DNA of 23,322 nt from Actinomycetes bacterium (GCA_021816565.1 JAKAXN010000023.1:1-23322); one strand, 5' to 3'. Counted from the stretch's first letter, positions 7,238-15,117 are shown. Notes: generated from the letters alone by a model not told the origin. Made by a program: numbers and translations.

Positions 7238-7686
7238 CGCTCGGCCCGCTCCCCGGCCGGGCCGATCCAGCGGGAGGCCACTACGTCGTCCACCGCGGCC
7301 GCTTCCTCCCGGAGCGCCTCGGCGTCCCACTCTGACCGGCGGCGCTCGTCGAGCCGCTCCAGTGACGCCACCTGCTTGCCCGCCTCCACCCAGGCGGCGT
7401 AGAGGGTGGCCGCTTCCACCTCGGCCTCCACCGCGGCCCGATGGGCCCGCTCGGCGGCCTCGGCCATGCGCATCTCGTGGTAGCGGCCGGCCAGGAAGGT
7501 GTCGTGGTCGGCCGGCCCGGCCGGAACCGAGACGCTGACGGCCCGGTAGGCCTCGACGGCGGCCCGGTGGGCCGCCCACGCCCGCTGCACGCGGTGGTTG
7601 GCTTCGGCCAGCCGCTGGCGGGCCACGTCCTCCTGGGCCCGACGGGCCCGCAGGGCGGACTCCAGGCTGAAGCGGTAGCGCTTCAC
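7234..7686 (-). CDS. fliJ: Flagellar export chaperone-escort FliJ
   Basis: The 150-residue, highly charged, mostly helical protein matches FliJ. FliJ forms the central stalk of the FliI ATPase hexamer and escorts chaperones to FlhA. It starts KRYRFSLESALRARRAQED, typical of FliJ (xYxFxLexxLxxR), and continues as an Ala/Arg/Glu-rich antiparallel coiled coil to about residue 135. The GTG start at 7686 overlaps the TGA of fliI as GTGA. The sequence is weakly conserved, as expected for the family; the fliH-fliI-fliJ order gives most of the confidence. Confidence 0.9.
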   Translation of the reverse strand: MKRYRFSLESALRARRAQEDVARQRLAEANHRVQRAWAAHRAAVEAYRAVSVSVPAGPADHDTFLAGRYHEMRMAEAAERAHRAAVEAEVEAATLYAAWVEAGKQVASLERLDERRRSEWDAEALREEAAAVDDVVASRWIGPAGERAER

Positions 7687-9011
7687 GCCGGCACCATCCC
7701 GACCGGCTCGGCGATGGCCTCGGCCAGGAGCCGCCAGGACTCCTCGGCCGGCGGGGTCACCGTCTTGGGCTGGCGCAGGAAGCCGTCCAAGCGGTCCTTG
7801 AGCCGGACCGCCCGGTCGACCAGCGGGTTGGCCCCCGGCACGTAGGCCCCGATCTCGATCAGGTCCCTGGTGTCGCGGTAGGCGGCCAGCAACCGGCGCA
7901 CCTCGGCGGCCAGGGCCTGCTGCTCGGGGCTGGTGATGGCCGGGGCCACCCGGGAGATGGAGTCCAGGACCTCGATGCTCGGGAAGTGCCCGGAGGTGGC
8001 CAGCCGACGGGTCAGCACCACGTGGCCGTCCAGGATCGATCGGGCCGCGTCGGCGATGGGCTCGTTCATGTCGTCGCCCTCCACCAGCACGGTGTAGAGC
8101 CCGGTGATCGAGCCCCGCTCGGCGGCACCGGCCCGCTCCAGCAGCCGGGGCAGCACCGAGAACACCGACGGCGGGTAGCCCCGGGTGGCCGGCGGTTCGC
8201 CGGCGGACAGCCCGACCTCCCGCTGGGCCATGGCGAAGCGGGTCAGCGAGTCCATCATGAGGACCACGTCGAGGCCCTGGTCGCGGAACCACTCGGCGAT
8301 GCGGGTGGCGGTGAAGGCGGCCCGGATGCGCACCATGGCCGGCTCGTCGGAGGTGGCGACCACCACCACGGAGCGGGCCAGGCCCTCGGGGCCCAGGTCG
8401 TGCTGGATGAACTCGTTGACCTCCCGGCCCCGTTCCCCGACCAGGGCCAGCACCGACACTGCGGCGTCGGTGCCGCGGGCGATCATGGACATGAGGCTGG
8501 ACTTGCCCACCCCGGAGCCGGCGAAGATCCCGAGCCGCTGCCCTCGGCCGCAGGGGATCATGGTGTCCATGGCCTTGACCCCGAGGGCCAGCTGCCGGTC
8601 GACCAGCTCCCGGCGCAGCGGGTGCGGGGGGGCGCCGTCGATGCCCACGGCCTCCCAATCCCCGGTCATGGGCAGGCCGTCGATGGGGCGACCCAACCCG
8701 TCGACCACCCGGCCCAGCAGCCCGGCGCCGACCATCACCGGCAGCGGACCTCCGACCGCCTCGACCCGGTCGCCGTAGCGGACCCCGGTCAGGTCGCCGA
8801 GGGGCATGCACGCCAGGGTGGATCCTTCGACGGCCACGACCTCGGCGTCGAGGACGCCCCCCGCCCGGAAGATGCGCAGGGCGTCGCCCACCGCTGCGGG
8901 CACGCCGTCCACCTCGATCCGAAGTCCCAGCAGCCGGGTCACGTGCCCGGACCGGTGGGGGCCGGCGGCGGCCACCAGCCGGTCCCGCAGGGGGGTCGGC
9001 AGGACGCTCAC
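7683..9011 (-). CDS. fliI: Flagellum-specific export ATPase FliI
   Basis: FliI is the F1-beta-like ATPase of the export apparatus. The 442-residue protein has a beta-barrel N-terminal domain (about 1-95), then RPIDG and the type III ATPase segment GVKAMDTMIPCGRGQRLGIF. Walker A is GSGVGKSS (165-172), the catalytic glutamate is Glu193 in VGERGREV, and Walker B is VVLMMD (249-254) followed by SLTRFAMAQREVGLSAGEPP and GYPPSVF, which are diagnostic for FliI/YscN. The C-terminal domain has RDTRDLIEIGAYVPGANP. The length equals the usual family length. It overlaps fliH and fliJ at its ends. Confidence 0.97.
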   Translation of the reverse strand: MSVLPTPLRDRLVAAAGPHRSGHVTRLLGLRIEVDGVPAAVGDALRIFRAGGVLDAEVVAVEGSTLACMPLGDLTGVRYGDRVEAVGGPLPVMVGAGLLGRVVDGLGRPIDGLPMTGDWEAVGIDGAPPHPLRRELVDRQLALGVKAMDTMIPCGRGQRLGIFAGSGVGKSSLMSMIARGTDAAVSVLALVGERGREVNEFIQHDLGPEGLARSVVVVATSDEPAMVRIRAAFTATRIAEWFRDQGLDVVLMMDSLTRFAMAQREVGLSAGEPPATRGYPPSVFSVLPRLLERAGAAERGSITGLYTVLVEGDDMNEPIADAARSILDGHVVLTRRLATSGHFPSIEVLDSISRVAPAITSPEQQALAAEVRRLLAAYRDTRDLIEIGAYVPGANPLVDRAVRLKDRLDGFLRQPKTVTPPAEESWRLLAEAIAEPVGMVPA

Positions 9012-9682
9012 GCCACTTCCTCCACCACCGCCAGCCCGGCTGCGGTCTCGGGGTAGACCTCGGCCAGGACGTCACGGACCCGGTCCAGGGCTGTGCCCAG
9101 CTGGCTGTCGATGCGGCACGGGCCGGCCTGGATGACGCAGCCGCCCGGCTCGATCCGGGGGTCGGCGACCAGCTTGACCGCCACTTCGGGGGCCAGCTCG
9201 GCCAGCTCCTCGGGGGTGACGGAGTCCGACGGGTTGAGCCGGATGATCAGGTCCTCCCCCTCGGGGACCAGGGCCATGGACCGGACCACCGCGTCCAGGG
9301 CGGCCCGGCCGAGGACCAGCTCCCGGCGCAGGAACGACTCCGCCAGGTCGTAGGCCAGCTCCGCAGCCTCGGCTGCGCCCACGGCCACGGCCTCCCGGCG
9401 GGCGGCCGCGACCTGGGTGGCCGCCGCCACGACGGCGTCGGCGACCCGCCGCATCTGGGCCGCCCGGCCGGCCGCCTCGGCGGCCTCCATCTCGCTGGTG
9501 GCGGCCCGGTAGCCCTCCTCCCGACCCTCCTGGCGGGCCTGCTCGAGCATCTCGGCCAGGGTGGGTCCGCCGACGTCGGCGGCCCGGCCCGAGCCGGGCA
9601 CCTCCACCAGTAGCGCAGCCGGGGGGGCCTCTATCGAGTCGCCGCGGAGGATCCGCCGGCGGGGGGACCTAGACGAACTCAT
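9008..9682 (-). CDS. fliH: Flagellar assembly protein FliH (FliI regulator)
   Basis: The 224-residue protein fits FliH, the peripheral stator that holds and restrains FliI. A short basic, Pro-rich N-terminus contains an IEAPP segment. It is followed by a long helical region (about 45-115) with EQARQEGREEGYRA, the Gly-spaced helix pattern usual in FliH/YscL, and by a C-terminal domain resembling the F1 delta subunit (LIIRLNPSD, then LVADPRIEPGGCVIQAGPCR and IDSQLGTALDRV). The ATG at 9682 has a GAGGTGA ribosome site and overlaps the last 14 bases of fliG. The assignment is by domain pattern and location. Confidence 0.93.
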   Translation of the reverse strand: MSSSRSPRRRILRGDSIEAPPAALLVEVPGSGRAADVGGPTLAEMLEQARQEGREEGYRAATSEMEAAEAAGRAAQMRRVADAVVAAATQVAAARREAVAVGAAEAAELAYDLAESFLRRELVLGRAALDAVVRSMALVPEGEDLIIRLNPSDSVTPEELAELAPEVAVKLVADPRIEPGGCVIQAGPCRIDSQLGTALDRVRDVLAEVYPETAAGLAVVEEVA

Positions 9683-10676
9683 CGTCACCTCTCGACAAGA
9701 CGATGTCGCCGGCGGCCTCGAGGTCGCGGACGATCTTGACGATGGCGCTCTGGGCGGCCTCGACCTGCGACACCCGGGTGGGGCCGAGCATCTCGATCTC
9801 CTCGAGCAGGTCGGTAGCGGCCCGCTCGGACATGTTGCGCACGAAGCGGTCCCGGATCTCGTCCCCACCGGCCTTGAGAGCCACCGCCAGGTCCTTCGGC
9901 ACGACATGGCGCAGGATCATCTGCAGGGACCGGTCGTCGAGGCTGACCAGGTCGTCGAAGACGAACATCTGGTTGCGGATGGACTCCGCCAGGGCCGGGT
10001 CGCTCTCCTCCAGCTTGGTCAGGATCTGCTTCTCGGTGGAGCGGTCGGTCAGGTTGAGGATGGCCACCGTCGGGTCCATCCCGCCGACGGCGTTGGACGA
10101 CGAGGACCCGCTGCGCAGTAGCGACGCCGCCTTCTGCTCGAGCACGTCGGCCAGGTGGCGGATGGTCGCCGGGCTGATCCGGCCCATGGTGGCCAACCGC
10201 CTGACTATGTCGACCCGGGTGCCGTCGTCCATGTCGGCCAGCAGCTGGGCCGCCGCCTCGGTGGGGAGGTGGGCCAGGACCACGGCGACGGTCTGGGGGT
10301 GCTCCTCGCTCACCAGGTTGCCGACCTGGCGGACGTCGATGCGGTGCAGGAATACCAGCGGGTGCTCCTCCCGCTCCTCCACCAGGCCCTCGATCACGGC
10401 GTCGGCCCGGTCGCCGCCCAGGCGCTCGCGCAGCAGCTTGCGGGCTACGTCCACGCCGCCCTGGGAGACCTGGATGAAATGCTCGGCCTGCGAGGTGAAC
10501 TCCCTCAGGACCTTCTTCACCTCCTCGGCGTCGAGAGCCGGGAGGCTGACCATGGCGCCCATGATCTCGAGCACGTCGATCTCGCTCATCGAGCGCAGCA
10601 CCTTGGCCGCCCGCGACTCGTCGAGCTGGGCCAGCACGATGGCCGCCCGCTGGCTCCCGGTGAGGGTCTTGGTCAC
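9669..10676 (-). CDS. fliG: Flagellar motor switch protein FliG
   Basis: FliG couples the stator to the rotor and transmits torque. The 335-residue protein has all three domains: N-terminal FliF-binding region (TGSQRAAIVLAQLDESRAAK), middle domain with the EHPQ motif (125-128, within LVSEEHPQTVAVVLAHL), and the C-terminal torque helix region (ESIRNQMFVFDDLVSLDDRS, then IRDRFVRNMSERA and GPTRVSQVE). The charged residues that face the stator in E. coli are conserved by pattern (R in SIRNQ, DD in SLDDRS). It overlaps fliF by ATGA. The length is standard. Confidence 0.97.
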   Translation of the reverse strand: MTKTLTGSQRAAIVLAQLDESRAAKVLRSMSEIDVLEIMGAMVSLPALDAEEVKKVLREFTSQAEHFIQVSQGGVDVARKLLRERLGGDRADAVIEGLVEEREEHPLVFLHRIDVRQVGNLVSEEHPQTVAVVLAHLPTEAAAQLLADMDDGTRVDIVRRLATMGRISPATIRHLADVLEQKAASLLRSGSSSSNAVGGMDPTVAILNLTDRSTEKQILTKLEESDPALAESIRNQMFVFDDLVSLDDRSLQMILRHVVPKDLAVALKAGGDEIRDRFVRNMSERAATDLLEEIEMLGPTRVSQVEAAQSAIVKIVRDLEAAGDIVLSRGDDEFV

Positions 10677-12259
10677 GCCTGGCTCCTGGCCGGGCCGTCC
10701 TGCAGCCAGCTGCGGAGCATGCTGGCCACCTCGTCGGGCTGGCTGTCGATGAAGCTGTTGAGGGTGAGAGCCTCAACCGACGGGGCGATCTCAGGCACCG
10801 AGACCGCCGGCATCACCGTGGTGTGCTCGACCTCGCGGGCCGCACGCAGGGCCTCGATGTCGGCCGGGTTGAGCACGGTGGGGGCCATCCGGGCCTTCTT
10901 GGCCGACCGCCAGAGCAGGAACAGCACCACCGCGATGATCAGGAACACCACGCCGGTCTTGATCAGCGAGCTCATGGCCTTGCTCTGGTTGGCGGCGGCG
11001 GCGGCCTTGGCCGCGGCGGCCGCCTGCTGGGCCGAGGCGGAGTCGAACGGCATGGTGGAGAACGCCAGCTGGTCGCCCCTGGCGGTGTTGATGCCGGCCG
11101 CCGCCGCCACCCCGGCCTTCAGGGCGTTGAGGTTGACCCCCTTGGGGACGGCCTTGGCGTTGACCAGGACGGCCACCTGCTGGGTCTTGAGCGTGCCCGG
11201 CGCCTGCTGGACGGTCTGGGTCTGCTGGCTGGTCTCGCAGGTCTGGCTGGTCTGGGTGTTGCTGTAGGTGCCGGTGCCCCCGGTCGGGGCGGCGGTGATA
11301 GTGCCGGCCGTGCCTCCCGGGGGGGCGCCGGCGCCGGCGTAGGTCTCCTTGTTGTTGCTCTGCTGGGTGCAGAAGCTGACCGGCTGGCCGTTGGGGCCGG
11401 TGACGATGCTGTTGGTGGTGGTCGACACCTGGGAGTAGTCCAGGGTGGCGTTGACCTGGACGTCGGCGTTGCCGGCTCCGACCACGCTGGCCAGGTAGGC
11501 CTGCACCTTCTGGGCCACCGAGGCGTCGTAGGCGTTGGTCTGGGAACTGCCGCCCCCGGCCAGGCCGGGGGAGATTCCCGGTCCGGCCAGCAGATCGCCG
11601 GTGGAGTCGGCCACGGTGACGTTCTTGGAGTCCAGGTTGGGGATGCTGGAGGCCACCAGGTGCACGATGGCCTGCACCTCGCCGTCGGTCAGGGTCTGGC
11701 CCTGCTGCATGGTCACCATCACCGACGCCCCAGTCGGGGTGCTGTTGGTGAGGGCGAAGTCCTGGTTGGCCGGCATGGCGATGTTGACCTGGCTGCTGGC
11801 CACTCCGCTGATGGAGTCGATGGTCTGCTCCAGCTCGCCCTGCAGGGCCCGCAGGTAGTCCGCCTGCTGGGTCATGTTGGAGGTGGTGATCCCCTCCTTG
11901 TCGAGCAGCGACAGCCCGACCGTCCCACCCGAGGGCAGGCCGGCCTGGGCCATGGCCACCCGCTCCTGGTTGACGTCGTTGGCCGGGACCATGATCGTGG
12001 ACCCGCCGTTGGTGAGCTGGTAAGGGATCTTGGCCGACGCCAGCTTTGAGGTGATGCTGGCCGCATCCGCCGGCTGCACGTTGGTGAACAGCGGGGCGTA
12101 GCTGACCTTGCCGGTCATGGACATCATGACCACGCCGCCCACGATGGCGGCCAGGATGGCGGCGATCGTGACGGCCTTCTGCCCGGTGGTGAACCCGGAG
12201 GCGAACTGCTTGGCCCCGCTGCGGGCCCGCTCGACGACGTTGACCGGAACCAGTGCCAT
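10673..12259 (-). CDS. fliF: Flagellar MS-ring protein FliF
   Basis: FliF forms the MS ring in the cytoplasmic membrane, the foundation of the basal body. The 528-residue protein has a first membrane helix at about 28-47 (AVTIAAILAAIVGGVVMMSM), ring-building motifs (APLFTNVQPADAASI, GLPSGGTVGLSLLDKEGI, ALQGELEQTIDSISGVASSQ, VNIAMP), a variable Gly/Thr/Gln-rich loop at about 275-340, a second membrane helix near 433-452 (GVVFLIIAVVLFLLWRSAKK), and a C-terminal FliG-binding tail ending QPDEVASMLRSWLQDG. It starts one base after the fliE stop. The length and architecture are typical. Confidence 0.96.
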   Translation of the reverse strand: MALVPVNVVERARSGAKQFASGFTTGQKAVTIAAILAAIVGGVVMMSMTGKVSYAPLFTNVQPADAASITSKLASAKIPYQLTNGGSTIMVPANDVNQERVAMAQAGLPSGGTVGLSLLDKEGITTSNMTQQADYLRALQGELEQTIDSISGVASSQVNIAMPANQDFALTNSTPTGASVMVTMQQGQTLTDGEVQAIVHLVASSIPNLDSKNVTVADSTGDLLAGPGISPGLAGGGSSQTNAYDASVAQKVQAYLASVVGAGNADVQVNATLDYSQVSTTTNSIVTGPNGQPVSFCTQQSNNKETYAGAGAPPGGTAGTITAAPTGGTGTYSNTQTSQTCETSQQTQTVQQAPGTLKTQQVAVLVNAKAVPKGVNLNALKAGVAAAAGINTARGDQLAFSTMPFDSASAQQAAAAAKAAAAANQSKAMSSLIKTGVVFLIIAVVLFLLWRSAKKARMAPTVLNPADIEALRAAREVEHTTVMPAVSVPEIAPSVEALTLNSFIDSQPDEVASMLRSWLQDGPARSQA

Positions 12260-12260
12260 C

Positions 12261-12605
12261 TCAGACCTGCATGTTCATGATGTCGGTGAAGGCGGCGACC
12301 GCCTTGTTGGTGACCGCCACCGTCACCTGGGTGGCGACCGACGCCTGGGTGGAGGCGATGAGGGCGTCGGCGATGTTGCCCTGGCCGGCCGCCGCCTGGG
12401 CCGCTGCGCTGGAGGCGTTGGTCTGCACCTGCTGGACCTGGTTCAAGGCGTTGGTGACAGCGTTGGCGAAGCCGCCGGAGCCGGCCGCCGCACCGGTGGC
12501 GCCGGCGGTCCCGGCCGCGCCAGCTGCGCCGCCGGTCGCACCGGCCGCGCCCGCTGCGCCGGCGGCGGCCTTGAAAGGCTGGATGGGAGGGATGGGAGCG
12601 ACCAC
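12261..12605 (-). CDS. fliE: Flagellar hook-basal body complex protein FliE
   Basis: FliE joins the MS ring to the proximal rod. The 114-residue protein starts from GTG at 12605 with GGGAG eight bases upstream. The first 13 residues are followed by about 30 residues composed almost only of Ala, Gly and Thr. The conserved C-terminal helix region follows (FANAVTNALNQVQQVQTNAS, ALIASTQASVATQVTVAVTN, ending KAVAAFTDIMNMQV), where FliE normally reads K-hhxAYxEIMxMxV. It sits four bases after flgC and one base before fliF, as in Bacillus. Confidence 0.92.
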   Translation of the reverse strand: MVAPIPPIQPFKAAAGAAGAAGATGGAAGAAGTAGATGAAAGSGGFANAVTNALNQVQQVQTNASSAAAQAAAGQGNIADALIASTQASVATQVTVAVTNKAVAAFTDIMNMQV

Positions 12606-12609
12606 TTCT

Positions 12610-13014
12610 TCAGCTCCCGAGGGTCAGCGCCGACTGGTACGCCTGCTTGGCGTGGCTGAGCGCCGAGGCGTTGGCCTGGTAGGTCGCCTGGGCCTGGATG
12701 AGCCCTACCATCTGGGCTCCGGTGCTGACCGCCGGGGCCCGCACGTCGCCCTGCTTGTCGGCCATCGGGTTGCCCGGCTGGTACTCGATGATGCCGGCGG
12801 TACTGCCGAGCTGGATACCGGCCACGGCGACCCCGGACCCGACCTGGCCGGGAACGCCCACCGGGACCAGGAACGGGGTCTGGGTGGCGTAGGCGCCGGA
12901 GCTGGTGGGGACCACGTCGTTGGCGTTGGCCAGGTTTCCGGCGGTGGTGTTGATCCAGGTCTGGGCGGCGTCGATTCCCGAGCCGGAGATGCTGATGGCA
13001 CCGAAAAGGGTCAC
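12610..13014 (-). CDS. flgC: Flagellar proximal rod protein FlgC
   Basis: FlgC is a proximal rod subunit. The 134-residue protein has the N-terminal rod signature (FGAISISGSGIDAAQTWINT, then TAGNLANANDV, where most members have NxANxxTT) and the C-terminal motif GLIQAQATYQANASALSHAK used for axial packing. The middle portion carries YQPGNPMADKQGDV, which matches the FlgC pattern YxPGHPDADxxGYV. It overlaps flgB by ATGA. The length matches the family. Confidence 0.95.
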   Translation of the reverse strand: MTLFGAISISGSGIDAAQTWINTTAGNLANANDVVPTSSGAYATQTPFLVPVGVPGQVGSGVAVAGIQLGSTAGIIEYQPGNPMADKQGDVRAPAVSTGAQMVGLIQAQATYQANASALSHAKQAYQSALTLGS

Positions 13015-13355
13015 TGGAAGCTGCCTCCTGCAGCGCCTTGGACTAGTCGGAACTGGGCGTTGAGCAGCTCCACCGTGGCCTGGTACTGGAGCGTGTTCTG
13101 CTCCGCGGCCACCAGCTGGTGGCCGGTGTCCACGTTGTTACCGTCGGTGGCGGGCAGGGCCGGGTCCGGCGCGACGTTGACCGACGCGATGGCGCCGGTG
13201 TTCGACTGCATGGCCTGGGCCAGGCTGCCCTGGAAGTGGACGTCCTGGGCGGTGTAGCCGGGGGTCTCGGCGTTGGCCAGGTTGTTGGCGATGGCCTGCT
13301 GCTGCTGGGTCAGGCCATCGACCGCGAAATGCAGGATGTTGACGATTCCGCTCAT
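13011..13355 (-). CDS. flgB: Flagellar proximal rod protein FlgB
   Basis: FlgB is the most proximal rod subunit and here the first gene of the large operon. The 114-residue protein starts MSGIVNILHFAVDGLTQQQQ and carries the rod motif AIANNLANAETPGYTAQDVH, followed by a Pro-rich loop and the C-terminal helix EQNTLQYQATVELLNAQFRL. The ATG at 13355 is chosen over an upstream start because of the strong GGAGGAG site eight bases before it and because the rod signature begins there. A sigma-28-like promoter lies about 115 bases upstream. Confidence 0.95.
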   Translation of the reverse strand: MSGIVNILHFAVDGLTQQQQAIANNLANAETPGYTAQDVHFQGSLAQAMQSNTGAIASVNVAPDPALPATDGNNVDTGHQLVAAEQNTLQYQATVELLNAQFRLVQGAAGGSFQ

Positions 13356-13457
13356 GGCGGGCGATCTCCTCCGGGGTGCTCCAGATCTCTCTGGTGGACC
13401 CGATACCGGGTGGAGCCCGTCCTGGGCGGTTACGGTAGGCCGTGCCGTCCTAGCACT

Positions 13458-13465
13458 GCCGATAT
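13458..13465 (+). promoter_or_regulatory. Possible -10 element for the methyltransferase gene
   Basis: GCCGATAT on the plus strand is close to the sigma-28 -10 consensus GCCGATAA and lies 57 bases before the GTG start. No T(C/A)AAG is found at the matching upstream spacing, so this is weak. It abuts the divergent flgB -10 element at 13469-13476. Confidence 0.3.
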
Positions 13466-13468
13466 GTT

Positions 13469-13496
13469 CTTTCGTCTGTGCTGACCGAAGTCTTGA
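13469..13496 (-). promoter_or_regulatory. Sigma-28-like promoter of the flgB operon
   Basis: Minus strand: TCAAG (13496-13492), 15 bases, GACGAAAG (13476-13469). The -35 side reads GCTCAAGAC, identical over nine bases to the fliC promoter. The predicted start near 13462 gives a leader of about 105 bases, which contains two short hairpins (13381-13394 and 13398-13411). There is no other obvious promoter in the flgB-methyltransferase gap. Confidence 0.62.
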
Positions 13497-13521
13497 GCCC
13501 CATTTCTCCAGAGGCCCGTCC

Positions 13522-14400
13522 GTGACCACTGCCCCGCCAGGCGACCCCTGGGCCCAGATCGACGCCGCCTACCGCGACCTGCTCGAAGCGGCGCCGGCCG
13601 ATCGGCGCTGGCTGCTGGTGCAGACGCTGGCCACCGGGCCGTCCCGCAGGGCCCTCCAGGGCTCCCTGCCCATCGCCGCCGGGGCCCGGGTGGTCGACAT
13701 CGGGTGCGGCTACGGGGCCAGCAGCCTGGAGCTGGCCGCACTCCGCCCCGTGGCGGTGACGGGGATCGACACCGACGAGCAGGTGCTCGAGGTGGCCCGG
13801 TCGGCGGCGGCAGCGGTGACCGGCCGGTCGGCCCTGCCGCCCGGGTCCACGGTCACCTTCGATGTGGGCGACGCCTACGAGCTGCCCTTCCCCGACGGGT
13901 CGGTGGATGCGGTGTACTCCCGCTTCGTGTTCCAGCACCTGGCCGAGCCGGGCCGGGCCGCTGCCGAGATCTTCCGGGTGCTCCGGCCGGGGGGGCTGTG
14001 CTGCATCGTGGACGTCGACGACGGCCTGTCCGTATCGGAGCCACCCCCCTCCGCGGCGTTCACCCGGCTGGCCGAAGCCCTGCGGGCGGCCCAGGGCGGC
14101 TACGGCGGTGACCGCCACATCGGCCGGCGCCTGGCCGGGATCCTGGACTTCCACGGGCTCACCCCCGGCGCGGTGCTGGTCCTGCCCCAGGCCGGCTACC
14201 ACCGCCCATCGCCGGGTGACCCGGCCCGTCAGCTCCTGGTCGAGCGGCTGCAGGCAGCCCGGGCCGGCATCCTGGCCGGGGGCCACATGACCGTCGAGCA
14301 GTTCGAGGCGGACCTGGCCGAGGTGGCCGGGGAGGACCCCGGTCCCACCTGCGAGATCGAGGGTCACGTGGCCGTGCTGGCCACCCGCGACTCGGATTAG
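13522..14400 (+). CDS. Class I SAM-dependent methyltransferase, substrate unknown
   Basis: The 292-residue cytoplasmic protein has a Rossmann-type methyltransferase fold. Motif I is VVDIGCGYG (57-65), the acidic ribose-binding residue is Asp83 in GIDTDEQVLEVA, motif II/III-like VTFDVGDAYELPFPDGSVDA is followed by YSRFVFQHLAEP, and FRVLRPGGLCCIVDVDD follows. This resembles the Methyltransf_11/25 and UbiE-like groups. The C-terminal half has no feature that reveals the substrate. The GTG start has AGAGG eight bases upstream. The gene is divergent from flgB and ends four bases from the convergent small gene at 14405. Its place among filament genes suggests, but does not show, a role in modifying flagellin or its glycan. 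A housekeeping or unrelated role is equally possible. Confidence 0.85.
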   Translation: MTTAPPGDPWAQIDAAYRDLLEAAPADRRWLLVQTLATGPSRRALQGSLPIAAGARVVDIGCGYGASSLELAALRPVAVTGIDTDEQVLEVARSAAAAVTGRSALPPGSTVTFDVGDAYELPFPDGSVDAVYSRFVFQHLAEPGRAAAEIFRVLRPGGLCCIVDVDDGLSVSEPPPSAAFTRLAEALRAAQGGYGGDRHIGRRLAGILDFHGLTPGAVLVLPQAGYHRPSPGDPARQLLVERLQAARAGILAGGHMTVEQFEADLAEVAGEDPGPTCEIEGHVAVLATRDSD

Positions 14401-14404
14401 CCGG

Positions 14405-14689
14405 TCAGGCCCGGCGGTCCACGTAGGCCGGCACCGGCCGGGGATCCTCGGTGCTGGGCCGCCGGCCCAGGTACCCGGCTATCACGGCCATGGCCACGCT
14501 GAGGCGCCCCTCCAGCTCCACCGTGGCGACGTAGACGGCCTCGGCCCGGGCCCGGCAGCTGTCGGGCAGGGGCCCGAGTTCCGGCGGGATGGGCACCGGC
14601 TCGAAGGCCAACTGGCCGGCAGCCATGGCCTCCTCGGCGGCGTCGAGGCGCCGTTCCATCTCGTCGAGAACCGACGTCCAGCAGTCCAT
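14405..14689 (-). CDS. Small helical protein in the FliT position (putative FliD/filament export chaperone)
   Basis: The 94-residue, acidic, mostly helical protein starts at an ATG that shares a TGATG overlap with the fliS stop, so it is translated as part of fliD-fliS. It has a helix at about 1-25 (DEMERRLDAAEEAMAAGQLA), a Pro-rich turn (PVPIPPELGPLPDS), and a second helix (about 45-73, ARAEAVYVATVELEGRLSVA). This size and two-helix layout suit FliT-type chaperones, which are encoded after fliS in many bacteria, but I see no decisive motif. The longer open frame starting at 14755 lies inside fliS and is unlikely. Real gene, uncertain function. Confidence 0.65.
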   Translation of the reverse strand: MDCWTSVLDEMERRLDAAEEAMAAGQLAFEPVPIPPELGPLPDSCRARAEAVYVATVELEGRLSVAMAVIAGYLGRRPSTEDPRPVPAYVDRRA

Positions 14690-15117
14690 CAGCTCGCGGC
14701 CGCCACCGGGGCCAGCTCGGTGGCCGCCTCGCTCGCCGCCGCAGCCTCCCGCCACGCCGCCGCCAGTTGGGTGACATGCCCGGCGACTTCAGCAGTACGG
14801 GCCCGGTCCTTTTCCAGATTGGCCGTGACCAGCTCGCTGTAGAGATGGTCGTACAGGGCCCGGATGCGGGCGGCCGGCTCCCACAGCGACACATCCATGC
14901 TGTCGCGCAGCAGGGCCAGGATCTCCTGGGCGTGGATCAGCAGGTCGCTGAGCGTCTTGAGGTCCGAACCCTCGGCGAAGGCCTTGTCGGCCCGGGCCAG
15001 ATCCATCTCCAGCGAGTCGAACAGCATGGTCAGGCGCACGGCCGGGGTGGCCGTCTCGATGGCCTCGGTCAGGTAGCGGATCCGTAGTTCCTCGGCCCGC
15101 CTGGCGTCGCTTGTCAT
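14689..15117 (-). CDS. fliS: Flagellin export chaperone FliS
   Basis: FliS binds the C-terminus of flagellin in the cytoplasm and delivers it to FlhA. The 142-residue helical protein matches the family: RIRYLTEAIETATPAVRLTM is followed by LFDSLEMDLARADKAF, LIHAQEILALLRDSMDVS (family: IhkAqdIi.eL..sLd) and ALYDHLYSELVTANLEKD (family: LYdYi...L..An...). The AAGGAG ribosome site is six bases before the ATG. It follows fliD by 30 bases. The C-terminal 25 residues are Ala-rich. Confidence 0.94.
   Translation of the reverse strand: MTSDARRAEELRIRYLTEAIETATPAVRLTMLFDSLEMDLARADKAFAEGSDLKTLSDLLIHAQEILALLRDSMDVSLWEPAARIRALYDHLYSELVTANLEKDRARTAEVAGHVTQLAAAWREAAAASEAATELAPVAAAS

Noticed and set aside
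10823..12049. Plus-strand frame of 408 residues opposite fliF
   Set aside because: It is rich in Gly, His and Val/Leu without any motif, the usual antisense shadow of a GC-rich gene. fliF on the other strand is unambiguous.
13398..13411. Short inverted repeat ACCCG-ATAC-CGGGT in the flgB leader as a terminator or operator
   Set aside because: A 5-bp stem is too short to be meaningful in DNA this GC-rich, and no second copy is seen near other promoters in the window.
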